The notes: generated by a model not told the origin, from the sequence alone. Positions 26,541-34,562 are shown, counted from the stretch's first letter. The stretch: 64,000 nucleotides of DNA from Paenibacillus sp. FSL R5-0345 (GCF_000758585.1 NZ_CP009281.1:2976001-3040000), one strand, 5' to 3'. A program made the numbers and translations.

Positions 26541-26682
26541 TTAGTCTTTCCCAGTAGCCACCGGATTCTCCTCATACGAAATCCAATCACTCCAACTACC
26601 CGCGTACAACTTCACATTCCTATACCCAGCTTTTCCGAGCGCGAGCATATTCGGGCAGGCACTAACACCTGAACCACAGTAC
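26541..26682 (-). pseudogene. Sulfurtransferase C-terminal remnant C
   Basis: This fragment matches the 3' end of the intact sulfurtransferase gene at roughly nine bases in ten. It encodes its last about 45 residues in frame, from the catalytic [11 protein letters not shown] loop through [12 protein letters not shown], and ends at TAA 26541-26543. The match stops abruptly at 26682, where unrelated sequence (the secreted-protein gene) begins within 32 bp. It has no start and cannot make a functional enzyme. Confidence 0.9.
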
Positions 26683-26713
26683 CCCTCTTACGAGATGAAC
26701 CGCCAGAATGATG

Positions 26714-27802
26714 CTATTTGGCAGCTTCTGCTTCTTCATAGATGAGGCACCGAAGAGTCTGATCTGGGTAGCGTAACTCTGCAGTATAACTGCTGCCGTC
26801 TTCGAGCAACATTTTGACCGCTACCATGCCGCGCTTATTATTTACGTCAGTGTCTGTCAGGGAAGCCATGGCGATTTTTCGGGTTTCACCTTGTCTGTCT
26901 GTAATTATTTTTGTAGCCTCGTTAATCCAGGTGGCATCCTTTTGGACAGCGATGGCAGCTTCATCACTAATCGGGGTTCTTTTCAGAGTGAAATTAGCGG
27001 CAGTCGTATCCACTACCGTCCGGGTAGGATAATCAACGATTACGGTATATTGCCAGAATTCCTTACCCTGTGCTCTTAAGGTGTCAGCTTTATAAGGAGC
27101 GAATGTAATCATCCAGGATTTTCTACTAAACAATAATATTTCGTTTAAATTGGCGTATACTTCCAGTTTGGAGACGTCAGCACCAAATAGCTTCTTTACA
27201 CTTGTAGTGGCAAGGGCGACGGCATCGGTCTGACTCAAATCTTTGGAATCCAGCGGAGTTACAATGTTCCGTTTGGACATGGCATAGTCCATCCGGTAGT
27301 ACCAGTCAGTAGTTTCTAAGAGTTCCTCGTCAGTCAATGTTCGATTTGGATAAACGATCCTGTTTTTGTCCAAGTCCCAATAATGCTCTGCTTGTCCCGG
27401 CTTTAGCGGAAGTGGCTGCTTGGGACGGAGACCGTCATACAAATACTGGTCTTGCAATATCAGCCTCCGGTTCATTTCATCCTCGGTCATCGGCCTGCTC
27501 TCGGTGATCTCATTATCAGTCTTGTCCGCAAAATCATAAATTTGCTGCAATTCTTCTTGAGTCATCAACTGCTGCAGCTCTTTGTTCAGGTCGGATAACG
27601 TAGTTTTTGCTTTTTCTGCTTCCACTTTTAGTACGGATGCCTTGCTGCTAGTCAAGGTTGGATTGCCCGGGGCTTGTACTGCAGAAATGCTCTTGGCGAC
27701 TGTGGTATTCACAAATCCTGGGACAATCATTGCGCTTACCGCCAGCACGCTTCCTGAGACCAAGAGTACAGCGAGTGTAGCGGAAATCTTGTTGTTCTTC
27801 AT
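26714..27802 (-). CDS. Secreted or membrane-anchored protein of unknown function linked to a two-component system
   Basis: A 362-residue protein with an N-terminal signal or anchor (ISATLAVLLVSGSVLAVSAM) and a large external part. Residues about 60-100 form a charged helix; later parts have PepSY-like alternating strands (QYTVIVDYPTRTVVDTTAAN). GGAGG lies nine nt before the ATG. I do not recognise a family. It is 61 bp downstream of the sensor kinase gene on the same strand, so it is either the regulated output or an external ligand partner of the kinase. Confidence 0.75.
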   Translation of the reverse strand: MKNNKISATLAVLLVSGSVLAVSAMIVPGFVNTTVAKSISAVQAPGNPTLTSSKASVLKVEAEKAKTTLSDLNKELQQLMTQEELQQIYDFADKTDNEITESRPMTEDEMNRRLILQDQYLYDGLRPKQPLPLKPGQAEHYWDLDKNRIVYPNRTLTDEELLETTDWYYRMDYAMSKRNIVTPLDSKDLSQTDAVALATTSVKKLFGADVSKLEVYANLNEILLFSRKSWMITFAPYKADTLRAQGKEFWQYTVIVDYPTRTVVDTTAANFTLKRTPISDEAAIAVQKDATWINEATKIITDRQGETRKIAMASLTDTDVNNKRGMVAVKMLLEDGSSYTAELRYPDQTLRCLIYEEAEAAK

Positions 27803-27863
27803 TTAACTTAACCTCCATTGGGATCGGATGATGATGAATCTTCCTAACCTTAATCCAAGGATG

Positions 27864-29267
27864 TTATGGAGTAGGAGGGCAGTTGTTATAGAGTTGTAAA
27901 AAGAGTCTGATGCTAGTTCCCTCGCCGAGGACAGAGTTTAAGGACAGTCTAGCATTATGCGCTTCAGCAATTTGCCGACATAGGGATAATCCTAGGCCTG
28001 CGCCGCCATATTCACGTGAACGAGCCTGATCTCCCCGGTAGAACGGTTCAAACACACGTTTAGCTATCTCTGTTGTGATTCCGGTTCCCGTATCACGGAT
28101 TTCTAGCACAGCTTCTCCATCCAGCTCATAGGCCAGCATGTGGATTTCGCTGCCTTGCTTGGAGGCGTGAATCGCATTCTCAACCAGATTTACCAATAAT
28201 GAAGCAAGTAAATCGGGATCTCCCCAGACATTTGAAATCGTATGTTGGATATGAAATCTTATGCCAGCATCCGTCAATTTTGGGTGCTCCGTCTGTTGGA
28301 TAGCTTGAAATAGTTCTGAAATATCCACCTGCTGAAGTGCCAACGGTTGATGTCGGAGGACAGATAAATCCAGCAACTTGAAGGCCAGATTTTTGAGACG
28401 AAGGGTTTCACTAAGAATATAGCCACCCGCAGTTTGCTGTTCTTCCTGTCCAATATTGGCCGTGGTCAGAAACTCGGCGAACCCCTGCATGCTGGTCAGA
28501 GGCGTACGCAACTCGTGAGCCAAATTATCCACCATCCTTTGTTTCTCTTCAGCCATGTCCGAGAGTTCGGTAACCCTCTGCTCCACGGCCTCCGCCATCC
28601 GGTTGAAGTTCAGGGCCAGCTCACCAAATTCATCTTTGCTGCGAAGCTGCACCCGTTTCGTATAGTCGCCTTCGGCGATCGTTTTGCTGGTCTCTGACAG
28701 GAGCTTTAGCGGTTTGCTTAGATGCCGGATTAGAAGATAAAGAAGCAGCAGCAGAACGGGGCCCGCGATCCAATTAATCATTATAAAAAAGCGGTTCAGT
28801 TCCTGTTGCTTGTTGAAGAGCTCACTGATATCACGCTGATAGACAAGCAGCAAATGCTGGTAAGGAGCAGGAAGCTGAGTGGAGAGCTGAATAGAGCGTT
28901 CGTCTGAGGATTCAGGCTGAGCGCCTTTTCCCAAAATAGATTTCCCGAACTGTCCTTTTTGGGGAGGGTAAATGATTCGGTCATTCTCCCATAGCTGCAA
29001 ATAGATTCCCTGCTTACGGTAGTAATCGCCATAGGACTCAGAGACGCTGGCTAGTAGAATAGGGGTCAATGCTGTTCCCCGCGCTTGGATAGAATTAAGG
29101 TTCTCATAAATATTGTTGGCGATTAACAATTGTTCACTGGATGCTCTCTGCATTTCACTGTCCATGTTTAGCTGCCAGCTTTTTTTCATCACCATAATGA
29201 CACTTACATCCAGAGCGGCAATAAAGAGAGCGAGTACCGACAGCAGAATCTTATGCCAGAATCTCAT
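27864..29267 (-). CDS. Membrane sensor histidine kinase
   Basis: A 467-residue kinase: an N-terminal helix, an external sensor of about 120 residues, a second helix (WIAGPVLLLLLYLLIRHLSK), HAMP, a dimer domain with phospho-acceptor His251 in LAHELRTPLTSMQGF, and an ATPase domain with LVNLVENAIHAS and YGGAGLGLSLCRQIAEAH. ATG 29267 is two bases after the response-regulator stop, so the frame open from 29330 is not the true start. It pairs with the upstream OmpR-type regulator. The stimulus is unknown. Confidence 0.92.
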   Translation of the reverse strand: MRFWHKILLSVLALFIAALDVSVIMVMKKSWQLNMDSEMQRASSEQLLIANNIYENLNSIQARGTALTPILLASVSESYGDYYRKQGIYLQLWENDRIIYPPQKGQFGKSILGKGAQPESSDERSIQLSTQLPAPYQHLLLVYQRDISELFNKQQELNRFFIMINWIAGPVLLLLLYLLIRHLSKPLKLLSETSKTIAEGDYTKRVQLRSKDEFGELALNFNRMAEAVEQRVTELSDMAEEKQRMVDNLAHELRTPLTSMQGFAEFLTTANIGQEEQQTAGGYILSETLRLKNLAFKLLDLSVLRHQPLALQQVDISELFQAIQQTEHPKLTDAGIRFHIQHTISNVWGDPDLLASLLVNLVENAIHASKQGSEIHMLAYELDGEAVLEIRDTGTGITTEIAKRVFEPFYRGDQARSREYGGAGLGLSLCRQIAEAHNARLSLNSVLGEGTSIRLFLQLYNNCPPTP

Positions 29268-29269
29268 GA

Positions 29270-29929
29270 TCAGCTCTGAACTTCCAGGCGGTAGCCTAGC
29301 TTGAAAATGGTTTTGATCCGTTCTTCCCAACCCAGCTTTTTACGTAGCTGACGGATGTGGACATCCACGGTGCGGGTGTCGCCTTCAAAATCATAGCCCC
29401 ATGCCAATTCCAACAGCTTTTCTCTCGACAATGCAATATTCCGGTTACGAATTAATACCTCAAGCAGCTCGAATTCCCTAACGGTCAAATCCACCGGTGT
29501 CTGATCTACTAAAACTTGCCGTTCCAGGTAACGCACCTCAACATTATCGCAAATGAAGCTGGATGTGCCTTTTTCACCCCTGCGCAGGACTACATTAATT
29601 CTTGCCAGCAATTCAAGGATTTCAAAAGGTTTAATGATATAATCATCCGCGCCCAGCTCGAAGCCTTTAATACGGTCAGCCAAAGAATTCTTGGCGGTGA
29701 TCAAAATCACTGGAACCTGCATATGTGCAATCCGCTGCATCACCTCAAAACCATCCAGCTCCGGAAGCATAACATCCAGCAGAATCAAATCTGTCTTTTC
29801 ACGTTCCAGAATTTCGAAAACCTCCGCTCCACGGTAAGCCTTGCTATATGTATGACCAACCAGCTTGAGATTCATTGTAATTAAATCATTGATCGCTCGT
29901 TCATCTTCTACTACCAATATATTTGCCAT
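29270..29929 (-). CDS. OmpR/PhoB family response regulator
   Basis: A 219-residue regulator. The receiver domain has acidic residues Glu8/Asp9, the phospho-acceptor Asp52 in LLDVMLPELDG and the lysine in IIKPFEILEL. The C-terminal winged helix has SREKLLELAWGYDFEGDTRT and VDVHIRQLRKKLG. It is first in a three-gene minus-strand operon with the kinase and the secreted protein. Confidence 0.94.
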   Translation of the reverse strand: MANILVVEDERAINDLITMNLKLVGHTYSKAYRGAEVFEILEREKTDLILLDVMLPELDGFEVMQRIAHMQVPVILITAKNSLADRIKGFELGADDYIIKPFEILELLARINVVLRRGEKGTSSFICDNVEVRYLERQVLVDQTPVDLTVREFELLEVLIRNRNIALSREKLLELAWGYDFEGDTRTVDVHIRQLRKKLGWEERIKTIFKLGYRLEVQS

Positions 29930-30326
29930 TTCGTATTTCTCCTCCTAGTACCTTGCTAACTAAGTGCCACTTCCGTTATACACTATATACAACTAGAGGA
30001 AGGATTGTCCAGAAGGTTGGTAGTTTCATCAGGCGATAATACCTACTAGAATAGATAAGTATGTGCTGAACTGTAACCTTAACAGTACAAACTACTGTTG
30101 ATTTCGAACCCATCTGAGAAACTCCAGTGTAAGGTATAGGGCCAACTCCAGTGCCGGCAGCACATTCGGGCAGTCGTGACGCACAGGAGCTGGCTCTGTA
30201 CTCCAATGGTTTACTTGGCACAGACAATGTTAGCGTCATAGAGCGATATCCTCAGGTTGCTGGATTATACGAACATTTGGATTTTAGAGCGTTTGCTTCG
30301 GAGGCCGGCGGCGAACGGATTGTACG
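29930..30326. other. Upstream region of the two-component operon
   Basis: Plus- and minus-strand open frames here have no recognisable protein content. A 15-base match to the sulfurtransferase gene near 30158-30172 is too short to call. Confidence 0.5.
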
Positions 30327-30355
30327 TAAAAAGCTGCCCAAAATTCCCGGGCAGC
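30327..30355 (-). terminator. Terminator of the 85-residue gene
   Basis: On the minus strand GCTGCCC (plus 30349-30355) pairs with GGGCAGC (30333-30339) and is followed by TTTTT (30328-30332). Confidence 0.85.
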
Positions 30356-30387
30356 CTCTCATATTCTTACGCGTACGTCCTCTGAGA

Positions 30388-30645
30388 TCAAGCCGTTTGC
30401 GCCTCATGTTTGCGAGCTGTTACAGTGTCTTCTTTTTCCGTGGATCCGTTGTTCTGACGCTTAACTGCTTCCTCGTCTCGTACCCCATTCAATTCATGTT
30501 CGTTCTGATGAAATTCCTTGAGTATGTTCTGGTAAATATGAGCCTCTTGAAGGTTCAGTCCGTCGCGATTTTCTTTCAAAACCCAGTTCTCGACCGTTTT
30601 CTTCAAGATTTCGCTCTTCCGTTCCAGCAGTTCTGTATAACTCAA
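30388..30645 (-). CDS. Small hydrophilic helical protein, unknown function
   Basis: An 85-residue charged protein, mostly helix (LLERKSEILKKTVENWVLKE, then YQNILKEFHQNEHELNGVRD), with no signal or membrane segment. It starts at TTG 30645 with AAAGGA nine nt upstream and ends just before a clean terminator, so it is a complete small transcription unit. A longer frame on the opposite strand (30151-30960) has no ribosome site and biased low-information content and is treated as its shadow. No family was recognised. Confidence 0.7.
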   Translation of the reverse strand: MSYTELLERKSEILKKTVENWVLKENRDGLNLQEAHIYQNILKEFHQNEHELNGVRDEEAVKRQNNGSTEKEDTVTARKHEAQTA

Positions 30646-30964
30646 TTTACTTCATCCTTTCCGATTCATGGTTTCAAACGCCAGATGGACTTTGTTTACT
30701 TGGCATTTCGTGCATTTAACATCACATCCGACGTAACGTTTACCATTATACAGAAAACCCTGGTCGAACCCAACGCGGACCAACCGTCCTCAGATAGGGT
30801 GAGCACTACTCAGAATGGAACGGGAGTCCTCAGCGGTCCATTTCGCAGAAGTGCGGCCGGATACTCCAGTATGCTGACAGTTGCTTCTCTTACCTATAAT
30901 CGTTTAATCAGATATCATGCACGTGCTTTTAACTCTAATCTTCCTCGAGAGCAACCGTAATCCC
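30646..30964. other. Noncoding stretch upstream of the 85-residue gene
   Basis: No gene or repeat could be supported. Confidence 0.45.
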
Positions 30965-31055
30965 CATTCGAAACCCGAAACCCAATCACTTAACTTACTG
31001 CATACCGTTGTATATCCGTATATCCGGCCTTCTCCAGTCTCCTCCAGCGATAATA
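30965..31055 (-). pseudogene. Sulfurtransferase C-terminal remnant (degenerate)
   Basis: Read on the minus strand the sequence gives SKLSDWVSG where the intact gene has GSWSDWISY. The DNA follows the intact 3' end (cactTAACTTACTGCATAC against cgcTCCAACTTCCTGCATAC) with small gaps and many substitutions. No frame is kept beyond about 20 residues. It is the oldest-looking of the fragments. Confidence 0.6.
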
Positions 31056-31243
31056 CCCTCGGGCGGCCAGCTGATGAAAATGAAAAGTAAACCCGAAGGT
31101 GGATAAGATGAAATATGCGATATGAAAATGTATGAATAGTGAAATTATTAATTGTTTTGAATGATCCTGCCGAATTCTTATTGTGCATTCTATGGATAAT
31201 GTGGCACACTATGTATATATAAAACCAAACGAGGCAAAGAATG

Positions 31244-31280
31244 CCCCGTCTCCTTTCCTTTTGGAATAGAGGCGGGGTTT
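31244..31280 (+). terminator. Hairpin before the nuclease-like gene
   Basis: CCCCGTCTC (31244-31252) pairs with GAGGCGGGG (31269-31277), with one G-T wobble, followed by TTTTGT. It stands 45 bp upstream of the next start, so it is either a leader attenuator or the end of an unseen transcript. Confidence 0.65.
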
Positions 31281-31325
31281 TGTATGATTTGAAACATATT
31301 TCGTTGCAGAGCGAGGGGATAGGTA

Positions 31326-32009
31326 ATGGGTTTCGAGAGGGAGCATAATGAATGGTTATGTAATCATCTTAGACAAAGGAATGGAGAGCGGCTTGATGCA
31401 CTTAAACGCGGTCATGGTTATGGAAACCGCTTGTTTGTCGAGCGGGTGTGGTGGCCTCTAGCCGGACATTTTCACGGATTACACCCAGAATATGAAGTTA
31501 AGGACTGGCGCGGCAGATCCTATTTTGTGGATATTATGTGGGAGATCGGAGCCTCGCGTATTGTATTTGAGATCATGGACTATGGCTCACATGGAACGGA
31601 TCGTAGCAAATACCGGATGGACTTGAACCGCGGGCTTTTTCTACAGTCTCAAGACTGCACGGTGCTCTATATCTCGCTGGATGAGCTAAAAGAAAATCCA
31701 TCCTTCATTCTCTCCACGCTGCGGAACATTCTCTTTTCTTATTTGTTAACAGACAAGTCTGCGAAGACAACCGCTGAGAGAGCCTATTCCAGAATCGAGC
31801 GCGATCTGATGCGGGCAGCCATTCGGCACCATCGTGTCCTTCGCCCGGCTGATGCCGCAAGAGAGCTGGAATTGCACACGATGACGATCATTAAATACTG
31901 CCGTCAGCTGGTGGATAAAGGTAAATTTCGCCCGGTGGCAAGAGGTTCATCTCAGCGGATCACTTACTATGAATATATTGGTACGCTACAAAGTCCAGAT
32001 TTGGTTTGA
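31326..32009 (+). CDS. PD-(D/E)XK nuclease-like protein with C-terminal winged helix
   Basis: A 227-residue protein. Residues 55-120 read as a DUF559/Vsr-like endonuclease core: YEVKDWRGRSYFVDIMWE, with Asp69, then IVFEIMDYGSHG, with Glu82 and Asp85, then DLNRGLFL and CTVLYIS. The usual lysine of the ExK triad is Met84, so activity is uncertain. Residues about 160-227 resemble a winged helix (RHHRVLRPADAARELELHTM, then RQLVDKGKFRPVARG). AGGGGATAGG precedes the ATG. I recall similar proteins being widespread in Paenibacillus, sometimes labelled as DNA-binding response regulators although no receiver domain is present. A 51-bp repeat array begins about 30 bp after its stop. Confidence 0.7.
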   Translation: MGFEREHNEWLCNHLRQRNGERLDALKRGHGYGNRLFVERVWWPLAGHFHGLHPEYEVKDWRGRSYFVDIMWEIGASRIVFEIMDYGSHGTDRSKYRMDLNRGLFLQSQDCTVLYISLDELKENPSFILSTLRNILFSYLLTDKSAKTTAERAYSRIERDLMRAAIRHHRVLRPADAARELELHTMTIIKYCRQLVDKGKFRPVARGSSQRITYYEYIGTLQSPDLV

Positions 32010-32035
32010 AGATGAAGGCCGTCGTGAGAATGTGA

Positions 32036-32680
32036 ATGGAAAATCGAATACAATGTGCCACCGGTAACGAAATGAGTCAAATGTATGCGAAAAACCGAAT
32101 ACAATGTGCCGACGGTAGGTAAACGAGCCAAATGTATGCGAAAAATCGAATACAATGTGCCAGCGGCAAGCTGAAAGAGCCAAATGTATGCGAAGAACCG
32201 AACACAAAGTGCCGGCGGTAGGTAAACGAGCCACATGTATGCGAAAAACCGAATACAATGTGCCGACGGTAGATAAACGAGCCAAATGTATGCGAAAAAC
32301 CGAATACAATGTTCCGATGGTAGGTAAACGAGCCAAATGTATGCGAAAAACCGAATACAATGTGCCGATGGTAGGTAAACGAGCCAAATGTATGCGAAAA
32401 ACCGAACACAAAGTGCCGACGGTAGGTAAACGAACCAAATATATGCGAAAAACCGAACACAATGTGCCGCCAGTAGGTAAACGAACCAAATGTATGCGAA
32501 AAACCGAACACAATGTGCCGCCGGTACCATAGGCGAGCCAAATGTGTGCGAAAAACCGAACACAATGTGCAGCCGGCAAGCTGAACGAGCCAAATGTATG
32601 CGAAAAATCGAATACAATGTGCCACCAGTACCATAAACGAGCCAAATATTCGTGAAAAACCGAACACAATATATTTCTAG
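32036..32680. repeat. Tandem array of about 13 copies of a 51-52 bp repeat
   Basis: The motif CAAATGTATGCGAAAAACCG and the following AAYACAATGTGCC recur with periods of 51 (nine times) or 52 (the rest) from about 32040 to 32672. The only variable block, about 13 bp, exists in a few versions (gGTAGGTAAA, GGCAAGCTGAA, GTACCATAAA), so there are no unique spacers as in CRISPR. Each unit contains the imperfect inverted repeat TGTATGCG and CGAATACA. Because 51 is a multiple of three, long open frames arise on both strands; these are by-products. Confidence 0.95.
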
Positions 32681-32718
32681 AGTATGGTAAATCAGGCCTC
32701 TGCTCTCCAGGGAATCAC

Positions 32719-32741
32719 AAGAATCTGCGCCGCAGATTCTT
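32719..32741 (-). terminator. Hairpin after the sulfurtransferase gene
   Basis: AAGAATCTG and CAGATTCTT form a nearly perfect palindrome a few bases after the minus-strand stop. The T-run is weak. Confidence 0.6.
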
Positions 32742-32745
32742 TATT

Positions 32746-33588
32746 CTATTCTTCTCCAGTAGCCACCGGATTCTCCTCATAACTAATCCAGTCGCTCCAA
32801 CTTCCTGCATACAACTTCACATTCCTATACCCAGCTTTTCCGAGCGCGAGCACATTCGGGCAGGCACTTACACCTGAACCGCAGTACACGATAATCTCTT
32901 GCTCAGGATCAATACCCTCATAATGCTTTTTCAGCACCTCAGTTGATTTCCAGCGTCCTTGCTCATCAAGAACATCTTTCCAGAACCTATTGATCGCCCC
33001 AGGAATATGACCTGCCTTCGGATCAATCGGTTCTTCAAGCCCTTGATAACGACGAGCTTCACGGGAGTCGATCAACATTGCACCACCGTCACCGTTGTTA
33101 ACCACATTCAGCACATCTTCCATACTAACAAGCATGTCCTTCTGAACATCTGCTTCATACTGGCTCGGAACACGAACCGCTTGATGATCACTGACGGGGA
33201 AGGATGCTTTTTTCCAAGCAGAGTAGCCTTCATCCATTACAAACACACGTTCATGCCCCAAATATTTAAGCATCCACCACAGACGGGAAGCGTAGGCACC
33301 GCCTTGATCATCATAAGCTACAACAATACTTTCTCTGTTAATGCCAACCTTGCTAAGAACGGTGGTTAGCTTCGAGATTTCTGGTAGGGGGTGGCGTCCA
33401 CCGTGTGCGCCTACTGGAGCGGAGAGTTGTTCTTCTAGATGCAAATAGATTGCGCCGGGAATATGATCTTCCGTATAGGCTTTACGCCCAGCTTCCGGAT
33501 CCGTAAGTAAAAAACGACAATCGACTATAACCAGTTCAGGTTCGTATAACCGAGCAAGCAGCCATCGGGTAGAAACAATTGGTTCCAT
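32746..33588 (-). CDS. Sulfurtransferase (thiosulfate/3-mercaptopyruvate type)
   Basis: A 280-residue two-domain rhodanese. The inactive N-terminal domain has DHIPGAIYLHLEEQLSAPVG; the catalytic domain has DSREARRYQG, AGHIPGAINRFW and the active-site loop around Cys236 in [13 protein letters not shown]. It transfers sulfur from thiosulfate or mercaptopyruvate to cyanide or thiols; the CGSGVSA loop resembles the thiosulfate type, but specificity is not certain. It is a single gene on the minus strand. Fragments of its 3' end occur at 21.1, 24.1, 26.5 and 31.0 kb, all in the same orientation. Confidence 0.93.
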   Translation of the reverse strand: MEPIVSTRWLLARLYEPELVIVDCRFLLTDPEAGRKAYTEDHIPGAIYLHLEEQLSAPVGAHGGRHPLPEISKLTTVLSKVGINRESIVVAYDDQGGAYASRLWWMLKYLGHERVFVMDEGYSAWKKASFPVSDHQAVRVPSQYEADVQKDMLVSMEDVLNVVNNGDGGAMLIDSREARRYQGLEEPIDPKAGHIPGAINRFWKDVLDEQGRWKSTEVLKKHYEGIDPEQEIIVYCGSGVSACPNVLALGKAGYRNVKLYAGSWSDWISYEENPVATGEE

Positions 33589-33639
33589 AAAGTTACCTTC
33601 TTTCTATTAATATGTATGGAGTCATTATAGCGGAAAATA

Positions 33640-33679
33640 ATTGAGGACGCATCTTAAGCTTATAGCTTAAACTGCATCC
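33640..33679 (-). terminator. Terminator-like hairpin after crystallin-like gene 1
   Basis: GAGGACGCA at the left and TGCATCCTC at the right pair with one wobble, and TTAAGC/GCTTAA form an inner stem. The minus-strand exit is CAATTATTTT. Confidence 0.65.
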
Positions 33680-33687
33680 TCAAGTGA

Positions 33688-34059
33688 TTAGATCAAACGA
33701 TATCCTGAAGGCAAGCTACCAGTTCGTTGTATGGCGCGAACCTGCGCCGGAGTCAGCCGCTGATTGCTTGAAATGAGCGATTCGACATCTCCTCTACGGA
33801 GAAAGTCATCCAGTTCGCGAATGCTGCGGTTACCACGCAGAATTACGAAATTGTCACGGAAGCGAGAACGATCGAACAGCACAAGCGTAGCGTTCGGATT
33901 CGTGGAGAAAAAGCGTAAGCTTTCTATTCCAGTAAGGACTGCATCAATATCTGCAATGCCCAGGTTTCCGCGATAGGTTCTGCGGAGCCCACGAAAGTTC
34001 TCCTCACTATATACTCTTAATCTGGGATAGACTATAGACGCTGCTTTTATGGTTACCAT
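33688..34059 (-). CDS. Beta/gamma-crystallin-like protein 1
   Basis: A 123-residue protein with no clear signal peptide. PRLRVYSEENFRGLRRTY and ATLVLFDRSRFRDNFVIL look like two Greek-key motifs of the beta/gamma-crystallin fold (Y-x-E-x-x-F-x-G), each ending in a TGIESL or GDVESL turn near the calcium-binding (N/D)(N/D)xxSS position. It is about 55 percent identical by eye to the neighbour at 34191-34562, and both end in LPSGYRLI. The duplication is tandem, each copy having its own ribosome site and terminator. The function is unknown; bacterial relatives often bind calcium or stabilise stress-resistant cells. Confidence 0.7.
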   Translation of the reverse strand: MVTIKAASIVYPRLRVYSEENFRGLRRTYRGNLGIADIDAVLTGIESLRFFSTNPNATLVLFDRSRFRDNFVILRGNRSIRELDDFLRRGDVESLISSNQRLTPAQVRAIQRTGSLPSGYRLI

Positions 34060-34132
34060 TTTTTATCTCTCTTTGTTGGATTGACTTAGCAGGTAAATCC
34101 ACTAACTATATGACCTCAGAAGATAACTTGGG

Positions 34133-34170
34133 AAAAAGGAGTAACCTGGGCTCTAGCTCCAGATTGCTCC
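34133..34170 (-). terminator. Terminator after crystallin-like gene 2
   Basis: GGAG (34138-34141) and the matching CTCC (34167-34170) close a stem with inner AACCTGG/CCAGATT pairing. The minus-strand exit is TTTTTCCC. Confidence 0.75.
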
Positions 34171-34190
34171 TTACTTGTTGAATGGAATTG

Positions 34191-34562
34191 TTAGATCAAG
34201 CGATATCCCGAAGGCAAGTTACCGCTGCTGCGGATATTGCGGATTTGTTCAAGTGTTAATCTTTGATTGCTTGAAATAATGGATTCCACATCATTGCCGG
34301 AAATGAAGTCGTCCAAATCACGAATACTGCGGTTTCCACGGAGCACGCGGAAGTTTCCTCTAAACCGAGTTCTAGTGAACAATACCAACGTTGCATTGCT
34401 GCTAGTAGAGAAGAATCGAAGACTCTCGATACCATCTAAAATGTTGTCCGTATTACGAATGCCAAGGTTCCCGGTAAAAATAGTGCTGCTCCCTCTAAAG
34501 TTTTCTTCATCGTACACGGTCAAGCGCGGGAAAGTCTGAGATACATGAACTTCTTTTTTCAT
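34191..34562 (-). CDS. Beta/gamma-crystallin-like protein 2
   Basis: A 123-residue paralogue of the preceding protein. PRLTVYDEENFRGSSTIF and ATLVLFTRTRFRGNFRVL keep the Greek-key spacing, here with the glycine in both motifs, and DGIESL and NDVESI mark the turn sites. AAAGGAGG lies before the ATG, a stronger site than that of copy 1, so it is probably better expressed. No signal peptide is seen. The crystallin assignment is by motif reading only. Confidence 0.7.
   Translation of the reverse strand: MKKEVHVSQTFPRLTVYDEENFRGSSTIFTGNLGIRNTDNILDGIESLRFFSTSSNATLVLFTRTRFRGNFRVLRGNRSIRDLDDFISGNDVESIISSNQRLTLEQIRNIRSSGNLPSGYRLI

Noticed and set aside
30137-30185. Further sulfurtransferase fragment
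   Set aside because: Only about 15 consecutive bases match, with weak flanking similarity; too short to separate from chance.
30151-30960. 269-codon plus-strand frame
   Set aside because: No ribosome site or domain; it runs opposite the better-supported 85-residue gene and its terminator.
32036-32680. CRISPR array or a repeat-protein gene in the 51-bp array
   Set aside because: The inter-repeat blocks are short and recur in a few versions instead of being unique spacers, and open frames appear in several frames on both strands only because 51 is divisible by three. No cas gene is near.
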